A stretch of 64,000 nt of DNA from IMCC26256 sp037146835 (GCA_037146835.1 JBAWWI010000002.1:1-64000), one strand, 5' to 3'; numbered from the stretch's first letter, positions 44,481 to 53,154 are shown. Numbers and translations: made by a program. Notes: generated by a model from the sequence alone, not told the origin.

Positions 44481-44972
44481 CTACCGGTTAGTGAGGGCGT
44501 TGCCCTTGGCGGGTGGACGACGATCTCCCCATGGAAGCGCAATGAGTTCAGTGGTTCCACCAGCGGCCTCAATTGCGGCTTTGGCGGAGTCTGAGAAACG
44601 GTGTGCTTTGACAGTTAGGGAGTTAGAGATTTCGCCGCGACCAAGTACCTTGACTAGGCCTCGCTTGGCGACAAGTCCGCGCTCACGCAATGCCTCTGGG
44701 TCAACAACTGTCCCTGATGCAAAATCCTCAAGAGCATCAAGGTTGACGACGTTGTACTCGACTCGGAATGGGTTCTTGAAGCCCTTGGACTTAGGCGTCC
44801 GGCGATGCAGAGGCGTCTGGCCACCCTCGAATCCAGGCTTGACCGTATTGCGAGCGTGCTGGCCCTTAGTACCGCGGCCTGCAGTCTTTCCACCTTTACC
44901 GGCGATACCACGACCCATGCGCTTTGCAGCGCGCTTGGACCCCTCTGCTGGCTTGAGTTCATGCAGTTTCAT
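44481..44972 (-). CDS. rplO: 50S ribosomal protein L15
   Basis: 163 aa. MKLHELKPAEGSKRAAKRMG start and a Gly/Arg/Lys-rich GRGIAGKGGKTAGRGTKGQHAR extension that enters the rRNA core. Slightly longer than E. coli L15 (144 aa). It abuts rpmD by one base. Confidence 0.96.
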   Translation of the reverse strand: MKLHELKPAEGSKRAAKRMGRGIAGKGGKTAGRGTKGQHARNTVKPGFEGGQTPLHRRTPKSKGFKNPFRVEYNVVNLDALEDFASGTVVDPEALRERGLVAKRGLVKVLGRGEISNSLTVKAHRFSDSAKAAIEAAGGTTELIALPWGDRRPPAKGNALTNR

Positions 44973-45154
44973 TAGGAGATCTCCTCTACCTTTACGAGGT
45001 GAGTGACACGCGCAATCATTCCGCGAATCTCTGGTCGGTCATCAAATTCGTTTGTGCGCCCAATGCCGCGAAGCCCAAGGGCACGCATTGTTCCGCGAGT
45101 CTTTGGCTTTGTGCCGATAGTTGAACGTAACTGGGTAACTCGGATGCGCCCCAT
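44972..45154 (-). CDS. rpmD: 50S ribosomal protein L30
   Basis: 60 aa, single-domain bacterial L30 (RIRVTQLRSTIGTKP, then LRGIGRTNEFDD). It overlaps rpsE and rplO by one base each, consistent with coupled translation. Confidence 0.96.
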   Translation of the reverse strand: MGRIRVTQLRSTIGTKPKTRGTMRALGLRGIGRTNEFDDRPEIRGMIARVTHLVKVEEIS

Positions 45155-45702
45155 TATGCAACCTCAACCGGTGCGGCCTTGAGAGCATTTCGCTCGCGGT
45201 ATGCACGAAGCACACCAGCGGGGGTTACTTCCTCCATGCTCTTGCCACGCATCTTGGCGACATCCTCTGGACGACGCAGAGCGCGTAGGCCAGCAATTGT
45301 TGCTCTAGAAACGTTGATTGCGTTAGCCGAGCCGAGAGACTTGGCTAGAACATCGTGTACACCGGCTGCCTCGAGGATTGCTCGCGCCGCACCACCGGCG
45401 ATTACGCCGGTACCGGGGGCTGCTGGCTTGAGAAGGACGCGCGCTGCGTCATGCTCTCCAACGAGTTCATGGGTGATTGTGGATCCCGCAAGCGGCACCT
45501 TGAAGAGGTTCTTCTTGGCCTCTTCCATGCCCTTTTGGATAGCAGCAGGAACCTCTTTGGCCTTGCCGTAGCCAAGACCAACGCTTCCTTCGCCATCGCC
45601 AACCACCACTAGGGCAGTAAAGGAGAACCTTCGTCCACCTTTAACTACCTTGGCAACGCGGTTGATTGCGATTACCCGCTCTTCGTACTGGCCTTCGGCC
45701 AT
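45154..45702 (-). CDS. rpsE: 30S ribosomal protein S5
   Basis: 182 aa. The N-terminal dsRNA-binding fold has ERVIAINRVAKVVKGGRRFSF and VGDGEGSVGLGYGKAKEV. The C-terminal ribosomal S5 fold has SLGSANAINVSRATIAGL. Involved in decoding accuracy at the mRNA entry site. Confidence 0.97.
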   Translation of the reverse strand: MAEGQYEERVIAINRVAKVVKGGRRFSFTALVVVGDGEGSVGLGYGKAKEVPAAIQKGMEEAKKNLFKVPLAGSTITHELVGEHDAARVLLKPAAPGTGVIAGGAARAILEAAGVHDVLAKSLGSANAINVSRATIAGLRALRRPEDVAKMRGKSMEEVTPAGVLRAYRERNALKAAPVEVA

Positions 45703-45721
45703 GGGTTACTCCCTTGTCTTT

Positions 45722-46078
45722 CTAGAACTCGAGGCCGCTAGCGCGCGCCGCATCGGCGATTGCTGCAACTCGTCCGTGGTATCGGTATCCACCGCGGTCA
45801 AACACGACGCTTTTGATACCTGCTTCTTTTGCTCTCTCGCCAATGCGCTGGCCAACAGCTGTGGCTGCTGCCACATTGCCGGTTGCACCCTTGCGAGCTG
45901 CTGCCTCCATTGTTGATGCGGAGACAATTGTTCGTCCAGTTACATCGTCGATCACCTGCGCATAGATGTGCGAGGCAGAACGAAAAACCGCAAGACGCGG
46001 TCGCTCGGCTGTGCCGTGCACTTTCTTGCGAACGCGTACGTGGCGACGCTTCCTAGATTCTGGTTTGGTAAGGCTCAT
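45722..46078 (-). CDS. rplR: 50S ribosomal protein L18
   Basis: 118 aa. RHVRVRKKVHGTAERPRL basic N-terminus, then VFRSASHIYAQVIDD. Binds 5S rRNA with L5. Confidence 0.96.
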   Translation of the reverse strand: MSLTKPESRKRRHVRVRKKVHGTAERPRLAVFRSASHIYAQVIDDVTGRTIVSASTMEAAARKGATGNVAAATAVGQRIGERAKEAGIKSVVFDRGGYRYHGRVAAIADAARASGLEF

Positions 46079-46097
46079 CGTGTCCCTCTCTTATCCG

Positions 46098-46637
46098 CTA
46101 CTTGGCTGACTTGCCGGCCTTGCGCAGGACGCGCTCGTCGGCATAGCGAATGCCCTTGCCTTTGTAAGGCTCGGGCTTACGGATCTTGCGAATGTCTGCA
46201 GCGACCTGGCCAACTACCTGCTTGTCTATCCCGATCACTGTGATGCGGGTAGCTGCGGGGACATCGAAGGTCACTCCATCTGGGGCCTCCACGAAGACTG
46301 GGTGCGAGAAACCTACCTGCACCTCAATCTTGGTCGGGCTCTGAGGAATTGCACGATAACCAACGCCTACGATCTCGAGCTCCCTGGTGAAGCCCACAGA
46401 TACACCAATCACCATGTTGGAGACTAGAGAACGTGTGAGTCCGTGGAGAGCGCGGTTCTGGCGTTCGTCATCGGGTCGGGTTACAACGAGGTCATCGCCA
46501 TCGCGTGCGACCGTGATGGTCGGCGGAGCGTCGATCTCGAGAGTTCCCTTGGGTCCCTTTACGGTGATGTGAGAACCAGTGATGGTTACCTCAACGCCTG
46601 CGGGGAGAGTTATGGGCTGCTTACCAATACGAGACAT
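46098..46637 (-). CDS. rplF: 50S ribosomal protein L6
   Basis: 179 aa from the ATG at 46637 (MSRIGKQPITLPAGVEV). The frame runs on upstream to 46784 but that is out-of-frame rpsH sequence. Two tandem L6 folds; the C-terminal signature KPEPYKGKGIRY is present. Confidence 0.97.
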   Translation of the reverse strand: MSRIGKQPITLPAGVEVTITGSHITVKGPKGTLEIDAPPTITVARDGDDLVVTRPDDERQNRALHGLTRSLVSNMVIGVSVGFTRELEIVGVGYRAIPQSPTKIEVQVGFSHPVFVEAPDGVTFDVPAATRITVIGIDKQVVGQVAADIRKIRKPEPYKGKGIRYADERVLRKAGKSAK

Positions 46638-46641
46638 GTGA

Positions 46642-47046
46642 TTACCAGACGTGGCAGAGCACTTCGCCACCGATGCGACGCTTGCGCGCCTCACGGTCGG
46701 TGACGAGACCCTTGTTGGTAGAGAGCACGGCAATTCCGAATCCGCCGAGTACGCGAGCGACCGAGTCGGCCTTCGAATACACACGCAGACCTGGCTTCGA
46801 TACTCGCTTGATGCCAGAGATCGTTCGCTTACGCTCGGGGGTGTACTTCATGTAAACAGTGAGGCGCTGTCCAGGGCGAATGGGGTCGTCCTCGACCTCG
46901 TAGCCCTCGATGTAGCCCTCGCTCAGCAGAACTTTCGCGAGTGCTTCCTTGACTTTCGAGGAAGGCATCGACGTTGTGTCATGCATAGCGATGTTTGCGT
47001 TGCGGATGCGTGTAAGCATGTCCGCGATGGGGTCGGTCATTGTCAT
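46642..47046 (-). CDS. rpsH: 30S ribosomal protein S8
   Basis: 134 aa. TDPIADMLTRIRNANIAMHD at the N-terminus, VLGGFGIAVLSTNKGLVTDREARK at the C-terminus. Start at 47046 fits AAGG eight bases upstream; an ATG two codons later is the other option. In other bacteria S8 regulates the spc operon; no target hairpin was identified here. Confidence 0.96.
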   Translation of the reverse strand: MTMTDPIADMLTRIRNANIAMHDTTSMPSSKVKEALAKVLLSEGYIEGYEVEDDPIRPGQRLTVYMKYTPERKRTISGIKRVSKPGLRVYSKADSVARVLGGFGIAVLSTNKGLVTDREARKRRIGGEVLCHVW

Positions 47047-47059
47047 TGGATCGCCTTCC

Positions 47060-47245
47060 TCACCACGACGCCTTGGTCACGCCAGGCACTTCGCCTGCGT
47101 GAATGAGCTCGCGTAGGCAGATTCGGCATAGGCCGAACTTGCGGTACACCGCTCGCGCTCGACCGCATTTACGGCACCGCGAGTAACCGCGGACCTTAAA
47201 CTTTGGCTCACGCTGCTGCTTATTAACTAATGCTTTTTTAGCCAT
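47060..47245 (-). CDS. rpsN: 30S ribosomal protein S14, zinc-binding type Z
   Basis: 61 aa (MAKKALVNKQQREPKFKVRG start). Two CxxC pairs at 24/27 and 40/43 form the zinc site, so this is the C+ form; a zinc-free C- paralogue would be elsewhere if present. The frame is open upstream but starts inside rplE in another frame. Confidence 0.97.
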   Translation of the reverse strand: MAKKALVNKQQREPKFKVRGYSRCRKCGRARAVYRKFGLCRICLRELIHAGEVPGVTKASW

Positions 47246-47249
47246 GTGC

Positions 47250-47807
47250 CTAACCCACGTTCTCGGTGCGTCTGAACGGAAATCCGAGTGCTCGCAAGAG
47301 CGCTCGTCCCTCGTCGTCGGTACGTGCGGAGGAGACGATGGTGATGTCCATTCCACGCGTTGTGTCGATTTTGTCGTACTCAATCTCAGGGAAGATCAAT
47401 TGCTCGGTCACACCAAACGTGTAGTTGCCGTGTCCGTCGAATGATTTGGGGCTAAGCCCGCGGAAGTCACGAATGCGAGGAATCGCCAGAGTTACAAGGC
47501 GGTCATAGAACTCCCACATACGAGCTCCTCGGAGAGTCACCTTTGCTCCGATTGCATTTCCCTCGCGCAGTTTGAATCCAGCGATTGAGGTCTTTGCCTT
47601 CGTGATCAGGGGCTTCTGTCCGGAGATTGTCGTGAGGTCTGCAACTGCACCATCAAGCAAGGAGGCCTGCTGGGTTGCCCCACCTACACCCATGTTGATG
47701 ACGATCTTCTGGAGTCGCGGAACCTGCATCACATTGATGAGCCCAAGCTCAGTGCGCAGAGCTTCACGAAGCTCAGACTCGTATCGTTCTTTAAGACGCG
47801 GAGCCAT
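47250..47807 (-). CDS. rplE: 50S ribosomal protein L5
   Basis: 185 aa from the ATG at 47807, which shares one base with the rplX stop. RLQKIVINMGVG, KPLITKAKTSIAGFKLREGN and TTRGMDITIVSSA are L5 signatures. Binds 5S rRNA and contacts P-site tRNA. Confidence 0.97.
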   Translation of the reverse strand: MAPRLKERYESELREALRTELGLINVMQVPRLQKIVINMGVGGATQQASLLDGAVADLTTISGQKPLITKAKTSIAGFKLREGNAIGAKVTLRGARMWEFYDRLVTLAIPRIRDFRGLSPKSFDGHGNYTFGVTEQLIFPEIEYDKIDTTRGMDITIVSSARTDDEGRALLRALGFPFRRTENVG

Positions 47808-48112
47808 TAGAGGTCCCCTCCACACTTGCGGCAGGTACGCCGTTTCTTCTCGCCCTCGAACTTCATTCCGATGCGAGTGGGTCCGCACTTCGAGCAGACG
47901 ATGGCGACGTTAGAGACATGGATCGGCATCTCTTTATCGATGATTCCGCCCTGGGTCGTCGCCGAAGTAGCACGCTGGTGGCGCTTGGCCATGTTGATTC
48001 CACCATCGACGATGACCTTGTCGGTAGCGATAATTACACGGATCACTTCGCCCTCTTTGCCGAGGTCCTTGCCAGCTATGACTCTGACTTTGTCTCCCTT
48101 ACGGATACGCAT
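47807..48112 (-). CDS. rplX: 50S ribosomal protein L24
   Basis: 101 aa. The KOW motif is KGDKVRVIAGKDLGKEGEV. The C-terminal half carries two CxxC pairs (CSKCG and CRKCG), probably a zinc ribbon found in many but not all bacterial L24 proteins. Assembly initiator protein of the 50S subunit. Confidence 0.96.
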   Translation of the reverse strand: MRIRKGDKVRVIAGKDLGKEGEVIRVIIATDKVIVDGGINMAKRHQRATSATTQGGIIDKEMPIHVSNVAIVCSKCGPTRIGMKFEGEKKRRTCRKCGGDL

Positions 48113-48480
48113 CAGATCACCTCCGGTGCGAGCGAGACGATACGCATGAACTTTTTGTCACGCAGTTCGCGACCAACTGGTCCGAAGATGCGAGTACCAC
48201 GAGGCTGCATCGCGTCATTGATAAGAACTGCTGCGTTCTCATCAAATCGAATGTATGAGCCATCTGCGCGGCGCTTCTCTTTCTTGACACGAACAACTAC
48301 GCACTTAACAACATCGCCCTTCTTTACAGCGGCACCAGGCTGGGCAGCCTTGACCGATGCAACGAAGACATCTCCGATGCTGGCATAGCGACGACGGGTT
48401 CCGCCGAGGACCTTTATGCAAAGGACCTCTTTGGCACCGGAGTTGTCGGCAACCTTGAGTCTGCTCTCTTGCTGAATCAT
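48112..48480 (-). CDS. rplN: 50S ribosomal protein L14
   Basis: 122 aa, starting MIQQESRLKVADNSGAKEVL. The length and the GTRIFGPVGRELR motif are canonical. It forms an intersubunit bridge. Confidence 0.97.
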   Translation of the reverse strand: MIQQESRLKVADNSGAKEVLCIKVLGGTRRRYASIGDVFVASVKAAQPGAAVKKGDVVKCVVVRVKKEKRRADGSYIRFDENAAVLINDAMQPRGTRIFGPVGRELRDKKFMRIVSLAPEVI

Positions 48481-48489
48481 TTTCTCTCC

Positions 48490-48828
48490 CTACCTTGCCC
48501 GCTCGAGAATCTCGACGACTCGCCAGCGCTTAAGGCGTGACATCGGGCGAGTCTCAGTGATGCGCACACGGTCGCCTTCACGTACCTCGTTGTTCTCATC
48601 GTGAGCGTAAAGCTTTGTTGTGCGCTGGACTGTCTTGCGGTAGCGACGGTGACGTACCCGATCGATTACTGCAACAACAACCGTCTTGTCCTGCTTGACT
48701 GAGACTGCAACTCCTTCACGCACTTTGCGTGCGTTACGGGTTGCAGTTGTCTCGGCCTGCTCGGCCTCAGTCACTTCAGGCACAAGCGCTTCAGTATCAA
48801 TAGTTTCGGTCTGTTCGGTCTCGCTCAT
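48490..48828 (-). CDS. rpsQ: 30S ribosomal protein S17 with acidic N-terminal extension
   Basis: 112 aa. Canonical S17 (REGVAVSVKQDKTVVVAV through TRPMSRLKRWRVVEILE) begins at about residue 37. The first 35 residues are Glu/Thr-rich (TEQTETIDTEALVPEVTEAE) and are absent from typical 80-90 aa S17 proteins. No later start codon with an SD would remove the extension. ATGA overlap with rpmC. Confidence 0.95.
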   Translation of the reverse strand: MSETEQTETIDTEALVPEVTEAEQAETTATRNARKVREGVAVSVKQDKTVVVAVIDRVRHRRYRKTVQRTTKLYAHDENNEVREGDRVRITETRPMSRLKRWRVVEILERAR

Positions 48829-49061
48829 GCGTTCTCCTCGGCAGCCTCTGCCGCTGCGATCTCGCGCTCACGCACGATGGTCTTGATACGTGCGATATAA
48901 CGACGCACATGGGTAATACGCGAAGAGTTCTCAACCTGACCGGTGGCTAGTTGAAAGCGCAGGTTGAACTGCTCTTCCTTTGCCTCGGAGAGTTTGGCGA
49001 GAAGATCTGCATCGTTGAGTTCAACGAGCGTGTTCGGTCTGAATTCTTTGATTCCAGCCAT
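48825..49061 (-). CDS. rpmC: 50S ribosomal protein L29
   Basis: 78 aa, two-helix protein at the tunnel exit (LSEAKEEQFNLRFQLATGQ, then THVRRYIARIKTIVRER). It overlaps rplP by one base and rpsQ by ATGA. Confidence 0.96.
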   Translation of the reverse strand: MAGIKEFRPNTLVELNDADLLAKLSEAKEEQFNLRFQLATGQVENSSRITHVRRYIARIKTIVREREIAAAEAAEENA

Positions 49062-49477
49062 CAGGCCTCCTCACGTCTAACTACGAAGCGCGTCTTGATC
49101 GGAAGTTTGTGCATAGCGAGGCGCATAGCTTCGCGTGCAACTTCTTCGGTAACTCCGGAGAGCTCGAACATGATGCGACCTGGCTTAACAACTGCAACCC
49201 AGTGCTCGGGGTTTCCCTTGCCAGAACCCATACGGGTCTCAGCAGGCTTCTGAGTAACTGGTTTGTCAGGGAAGATCGTGATCCATACCTTGCCACCACG
49301 CTTGATGTGGCGAGTCATGGCAATACGGGAAGCCTCAATCTGGCGGTTGGTGATCCAACCAGGCTCAAGTGCTTGGATCCCGAAGTCTCCATATGTAACG
49401 CGCGATCCGCCCTTAGCGATGCCGCTCATGCGACCACGCTGGACCTTGCGATGACGAACTCTCTTAGGCATCAACAT
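49061..49477 (-). CDS. rplP: 50S ribosomal protein L16
   Basis: 138 aa, starting MLMPKRVRHRKVQRGRMSG. The start at 49477 has GAGGA nearby and matches the common MLxPKR/RVxHRK beginning. GKGNPEHWVAVVKPGRIMFE is the L16 signature near the A-site tRNA elbow. Confidence 0.97.
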   Translation of the reverse strand: MLMPKRVRHRKVQRGRMSGIAKGGSRVTYGDFGIQALEPGWITNRQIEASRIAMTRHIKRGGKVWITIFPDKPVTQKPAETRMGSGKGNPEHWVAVVKPGRIMFELSGVTEEVAREAMRLAMHKLPIKTRFVVRREEA

Positions 49478-49485
49478 GACAGTCC

Positions 49486-50412
49486 TCAGTCCTCGTCGCC
49501 GTGGAACTTAGGAGCCTCGTGGTGCGCTCGCGTGCGACGCTCGATCTCTTCTTCCTCTGCTAAGAGGCGCTCGAGCTCGGGGTCAGCTTCCTTAATAACT
49601 GGAGTTGCTTCAAGGTTGATGTCATCAGAGACATTGGTTGAGTCGACAGAGACTGACTCATCTGCAGGTCGACGACGCCCTCCACCAGCGGTTACTACAC
49701 GGCGAACTCCAGGGGCACTAGGAGCCTCACCAGCAGCGAGTGCTGCCTCTTGGGAGATCTTCTCGTCAGAGACCTGCTTGTAGGGAAGGATGTCACCTTT
49801 GTAGATCCAAACCTTGACACCGATGCGGCCGAATGTTGTCTTGGCCTCAGATGCTCCGTAGTCAATATCGGCACGCAACGTGTGCAGAGGAACGCGGCCC
49901 TCGCGGTACCACTCCTTGCGGCTCATCTCTGCGCCGCCGAGGCGACCACTTACCTGAACACGAATACCGAGGGCTCCGGCCTTCATTGCGGTCTGTACAG
50001 CACGCTTCATCGCACGCCTAAACGAAACGCGTCCTGCGAGCTGGTCACCAACACCCTGAGCGATCAGCGCGGCATCTAGCTCGGGCTGCTTAATCTCTTG
50101 GATGTTGAAGTGAATCTTGTTGTTGCCTGTGATCTTGAAGAGTCCGGTACGAAGGCGGTCTGCCTCTGCACCACGACGACCAATGACGATTCCTGGACGA
50201 GCTGTGAATACATCGATTCTCAGCTTGTCGCCAGAACGCTCGATCTCAATACGGCTCACCATTGCACGCTCAAGCTGTGTGCGCAGGTAGTCGCGGATCT
50301 TCCAGTCCTCAATTAGAAACTCTGTATACGCCTTATTATCGGCGAACCATCGTGACTTCCAGTCGGTAGTAATACCGAGGCGGAAGCCATACGGATTGAC
50401 TTTCTGTCCCAT
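49486..50412 (-). CDS. rpsC: 30S ribosomal protein S3 with long C-terminal extension
   Basis: 308 aa. The core (MGQKVNPYGFRLGI, KH domain with PGIVIGRRGAEADRLR, then GRVPLHTLRADIDYG) ends near residue 215. The remaining roughly 90 residues include a Gly/Arg patch, then an Asp/Glu/Ser-rich segment and a Glu-rich helix (ELERLLAEEEEIERRTRAHH). Many actinobacterial S3 proteins carry a C-terminal extension, but this one is long. Function of the tail is unknown. Confidence 0.95.
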   Translation of the reverse strand: MGQKVNPYGFRLGITTDWKSRWFADNKAYTEFLIEDWKIRDYLRTQLERAMVSRIEIERSGDKLRIDVFTARPGIVIGRRGAEADRLRTGLFKITGNNKIHFNIQEIKQPELDAALIAQGVGDQLAGRVSFRRAMKRAVQTAMKAGALGIRVQVSGRLGGAEMSRKEWYREGRVPLHTLRADIDYGASEAKTTFGRIGVKVWIYKGDILPYKQVSDEKISQEAALAAGEAPSAPGVRRVVTAGGGRRRPADESVSVDSTNVSDDINLEATPVIKEADPELERLLAEEEEIERRTRAHHEAPKFHGDED

Positions 50413-51014
50413 TACTCGGACGCCTCCGTGGTCTCCTCGACCTCAGACTCAGCCGACTCAGCCACTGGGGCTTCCTCCGGCTCGCTGTGGTCGTTGTGAT
50501 TGTCATGGTCATGGTCATGATCATGGTCATGATCGTGATCGTGGTTGTGCTCGGCCTGTGCCTCTGCTGCACGTGATGCAGCTCGACGGCGTGCACGGTT
50601 GGCTTGAGTAGCTCCGCCTCCACCACGTCGCTCGGAGCGCGCACGGTGAAGCTCAAGAGCCTCGTCGGGCATGCGGTCTACGACAATTGTGATGTGGCTG
50701 GTGCGCTTGCGAATCTTTGTTGCGCGACCACGAGCACGTGGCCTCCACCGCTTCGCAGTAGGTCCTTCATCGGCCCAGCAGGCGCTAACAAAAAGCTCCT
50801 CAGGGTCGAGATGATCGTTGTGCTCGGCATTGGCGATTGCTGAGTTCAGCAACTTGCCAATCTCCTCTGCTGCACCGCGCTCACAGAACTGAAGAACATC
50901 GCGAGCCTCATCAATGCTGAGTCCGCGAATGAGCCCAAGAACTGCACGCACCTTGTTGGGTGCGATACCGCAGTGGCTAAGTGTTGCTTGAGTACCTTGA
51001 ACGTCAGACCTCAT
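50412..51014 (-). CDS. rplV: 50S ribosomal protein L22 with His-Asp repeat tail
   Basis: 200 aa. The core domain (to about residue 115) has KVRAVLGLIRGLSIDEARDVL and the tunnel-lining hairpin with RARGRATKIRKRTSHITIVV. After an Arg/Ala-rich linker comes an alternating His-Asp run at about 156-176, then an acidic Glu/Ala/Thr tail. Typical L22 is 110-130 aa. The repeat could bind divalent metal (inference). The tandem codons (50482-50545) suggest slippage-driven change in length. Confidence 0.95.
   Translation of the reverse strand: MRSDVQGTQATLSHCGIAPNKVRAVLGLIRGLSIDEARDVLQFCERGAAEEIGKLLNSAIANAEHNDHLDPEELFVSACWADEGPTAKRWRPRARGRATKIRKRTSHITIVVDRMPDEALELHRARSERRGGGGATQANRARRRAASRAAEAQAEHNHDHDHDHDHDHDHDNHNDHSEPEEAPVAESAESEVEETTEASE
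50482..50545 (-). repeat. Tandem CAC/CAT-GAC/GAT codon repeat in rplV
   Basis: About eight near-tandem 6-bp His-Asp codon pairs on the minus strand within the rplV 3' end. Third-position variation shows it is not a fresh expansion. Confidence 0.85.
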
Positions 51015-51289
51015 CGACGCACGACCTTCTCCTGGCCGGCGTGGTACCGGAAGGTGCGGGTAGGCGCGAACTCGCCGAGCTTGTGACCAACCATCGGCTC
51101 GGAGAGGAACACGGGGACGTGCTTACGCCCATCGTGGACCGCGATCGTGTGGCCGACCATGTCGGGGGTGATCGTTGAACGGCGGGACCAGGTCTTGATC
51201 ACCTTGTGCTCGCCGGCCGCGTTTTGACGCTCGACCTTCAAGAGAAGGTGCTCATCAACAAATGGGCCTTTTTTTAGACTGCGTGGCAT
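51011..51289 (-). CDS. rpsS: 30S ribosomal protein S19
   Basis: 92 aa, MPRSLKKGPFVDEHLLLKVE start and GHKLGEFAPTRTFRYH end, both canonical. ATGA overlap with rplV. Confidence 0.97.
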   Translation of the reverse strand: MPRSLKKGPFVDEHLLLKVERQNAAGEHKVIKTWSRRSTITPDMVGHTIAVHDGRKHVPVFLSEPMVGHKLGEFAPTRTFRYHAGQEKVVRR

Positions 51290-51296
51290 GTTTTAC

Positions 51297-52133
51297 CTAC
51301 CTCCGTGAACCGCGTGTGCGGCGGCGGCGAATGATCATCTTGTCGGAGGCCTTGCCTCGCTTGCGTGTTCGTCCTTCAGGCTTACCCCAAGGTGAAACAG
51401 GGTGACGCCCACCAGAAGACTTACCTTCTCCACCACCAAGTGGGTGGTCAACAGGGTTCATAGCTACACCGCGGGTCTGCGGGCGCTTGCCCTTCCAGCG
51501 GTTACGACCGGCCTTACCAATTGAGATAAGTGATGCCTCGGCGTTGCCGACAGAACCGATCGTTGCACGACAGTCAATCGGAACACGACGCATCTCGGTC
51601 GATGGGAGACGAATAGTTGCGTATAGGCCTTCTTTAGCGACGAGTTGAATCGAAGCGCCAGCGCCGCGACCTAACTTCGCCCCTGCTCCAGGCTTCATCT
51701 CAACATTGTGAACAACAGTACCGACTGGGATGTAGCGCAGAGGTAGCGCGTTTCCTGGGCGAATATCTGCGCCTTGACCACTCTGGAGCATGTCTCCAAC
51801 CTGGATACCGGCCGGCGCAATGATGTAGCGCTTCTCGCCATCGCGGTAGTGCAGAAGTGCAATACGTGCGTTGCGGTTCGGGTCGTACTCAATCGCTGCA
51901 ACCTTTGCGGGGATGCTGTCTTTCTCGCGCTTGAAGTCGATGATGCGGTACTGGCGCTTGTGGCCTCCACCGCGGTGACGCGATGTTGTACGACCGTAGG
52001 AGTTACGTCCACCGGTACGCGGCTTAGGCGCGAGTAGTGACTTCTCGGGGCGATCCTTGGTGATCTCGGCGAAATCCGAGACAGTCTGGAACCTGCGCCC
52101 TGGGCTTGTGGGTTTACGTTTACGAATGGCCAT
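51297..52133 (-). CDS. rplB: 50S ribosomal protein L2
   Basis: 278 aa. RNSYGRTTSRHRGGGHKRQYR and the C-terminal NPVDHPLGGGEGKSSGGRHP stretch, with the conserved His near the peptidyl transferase centre, are present. Canonical length. Confidence 0.97.
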   Translation of the reverse strand: MAIRKRKPTSPGRRFQTVSDFAEITKDRPEKSLLAPKPRTGGRNSYGRTTSRHRGGGHKRQYRIIDFKREKDSIPAKVAAIEYDPNRNARIALLHYRDGEKRYIIAPAGIQVGDMLQSGQGADIRPGNALPLRYIPVGTVVHNVEMKPGAGAKLGRGAGASIQLVAKEGLYATIRLPSTEMRRVPIDCRATIGSVGNAEASLISIGKAGRNRWKGKRPQTRGVAMNPVDHPLGGGEGKSSGGRHPVSPWGKPEGRTRKRGKASDKMIIRRRRTRGSRR

Positions 52134-52135
52134 AA

Positions 52136-52429
52136 TTAGCTCCCGAAGATCTCAATCCGGTCGCCCTCGGCAAGCGATACCAGTGCGCGCTTTGTCTTTG
52201 ACCGCTGGCCCCAAGTGCCGGTCTTGCGGTTGCGCTTGCGCTTGCCAGCGCGGTTGACCGTGTTGACGTTTGTTACTTTGACCCCGAAGATGGCCTCAAC
52301 AGCCTGACGGATCTCAATCTTGTTTGCGCCAGGTGCAACCTCAAACGTGTATACGTTTGCGTCGAGAGCCGCGTACGACTTCTCCGAAACAACTGGGCGA
52401 ATAATTACATCGCGATGGTCGGCACTCAT
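52136..52429 (-). CDS. rplW: 50S ribosomal protein L23
   Basis: 97 aa. VIIRPVVSEKSYAALD and ANKIEIRQAVEAIFGVKVTNV, then the tunnel-loop KRKRNRKTGTWGQRSKTKRA. It lies at the exit tunnel and docks trigger factor/SRP. ATGA overlap with rplD. Confidence 0.97.
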   Translation of the reverse strand: MSADHRDVIIRPVVSEKSYAALDANVYTFEVAPGANKIEIRQAVEAIFGVKVTNVNTVNRAGKRKRNRKTGTWGQRSKTKRALVSLAEGDRIEIFGS

Positions 52430-53154
52430 GATGCGTCCTCATCTGTATCTGCATCAGCACTATCTGAGGCGGTGACGCTCAACTTTGTGCGAGGCATTGC
52501 TGGAGTTGCTGCGCTAAGACGCTCAACTGTGATCGCAAGAGTCGACTCGCTGAAGACAATCGTGTCGCAGAGGAGCACGTCGTAGGTGTTGATCTCCTCT
52601 GGGAGAATCACACGAACTCGGTCACCTAAGTTGCGGAACGATAGCCATGACTCACGCTCTGAGCGGTCTAGGCAGATAGCGAGACGCACTTGGCGCTCGC
52701 CATTCACACGGAGCCCAAGGGCCTCGAGTGCGCCAATTGCACGCTTGGTTGATGGTGGGCTGAAGCCCCATGCATCAATTACCTGAACCTTGCCCTCTTG
52801 AGCACGATCCGATAGAGCTGAGAGAACCGCAAGTCGCACCATCTTCTTAGGTGTGCGCTGCGTGTAGTCACGAGGCTTCGGTCCATGGGCAACTCCACCA
52901 CCGCGCCAGTGAGGCGCACGTGAGGAACCCTGACGAGCACGGCCGGTGCCCTTCTGGGCCCATGGCTTAGCGCCTCCGCCTCGGACCTGAGCACGAGTCT
53001 TGGTGCTAGAGGTACCGGAGCGCTTATGCGCCAACTGGGCAGTTACAACTTGATGCATTACCGAGGCATTTGGCTCAATACCAAAGATGTCATCAGGCAA
53101 CTCAGCAGTGCCTACTACCTTGCCCTCAATATTGCGAACGTCAACGGTACTCAT
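52426..53154 (-). CDS. rplD: 50S ribosomal protein L4
   Basis: 242 aa. The tunnel loop KTRAQVRGGGAKPWAQKGTG is followed by RAPHWRGGGVAHGPKPRDY. In E. coli L4 also represses its own operon by a leader RNA, which makes the structured leader upstream of rplC here notable. ATGA overlaps on both sides. Confidence 0.97.
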   Translation of the reverse strand: MSTVDVRNIEGKVVGTAELPDDIFGIEPNASVMHQVVTAQLAHKRSGTSSTKTRAQVRGGGAKPWAQKGTGRARQGSSRAPHWRGGGVAHGPKPRDYTQRTPKKMVRLAVLSALSDRAQEGKVQVIDAWGFSPPSTKRAIGALEALGLRVNGERQVRLAICLDRSERESWLSFRNLGDRVRVILPEEINTYDVLLCDTIVFSESTLAITVERLSAATPAMPRTKLSVTASDSADADTDEDAS

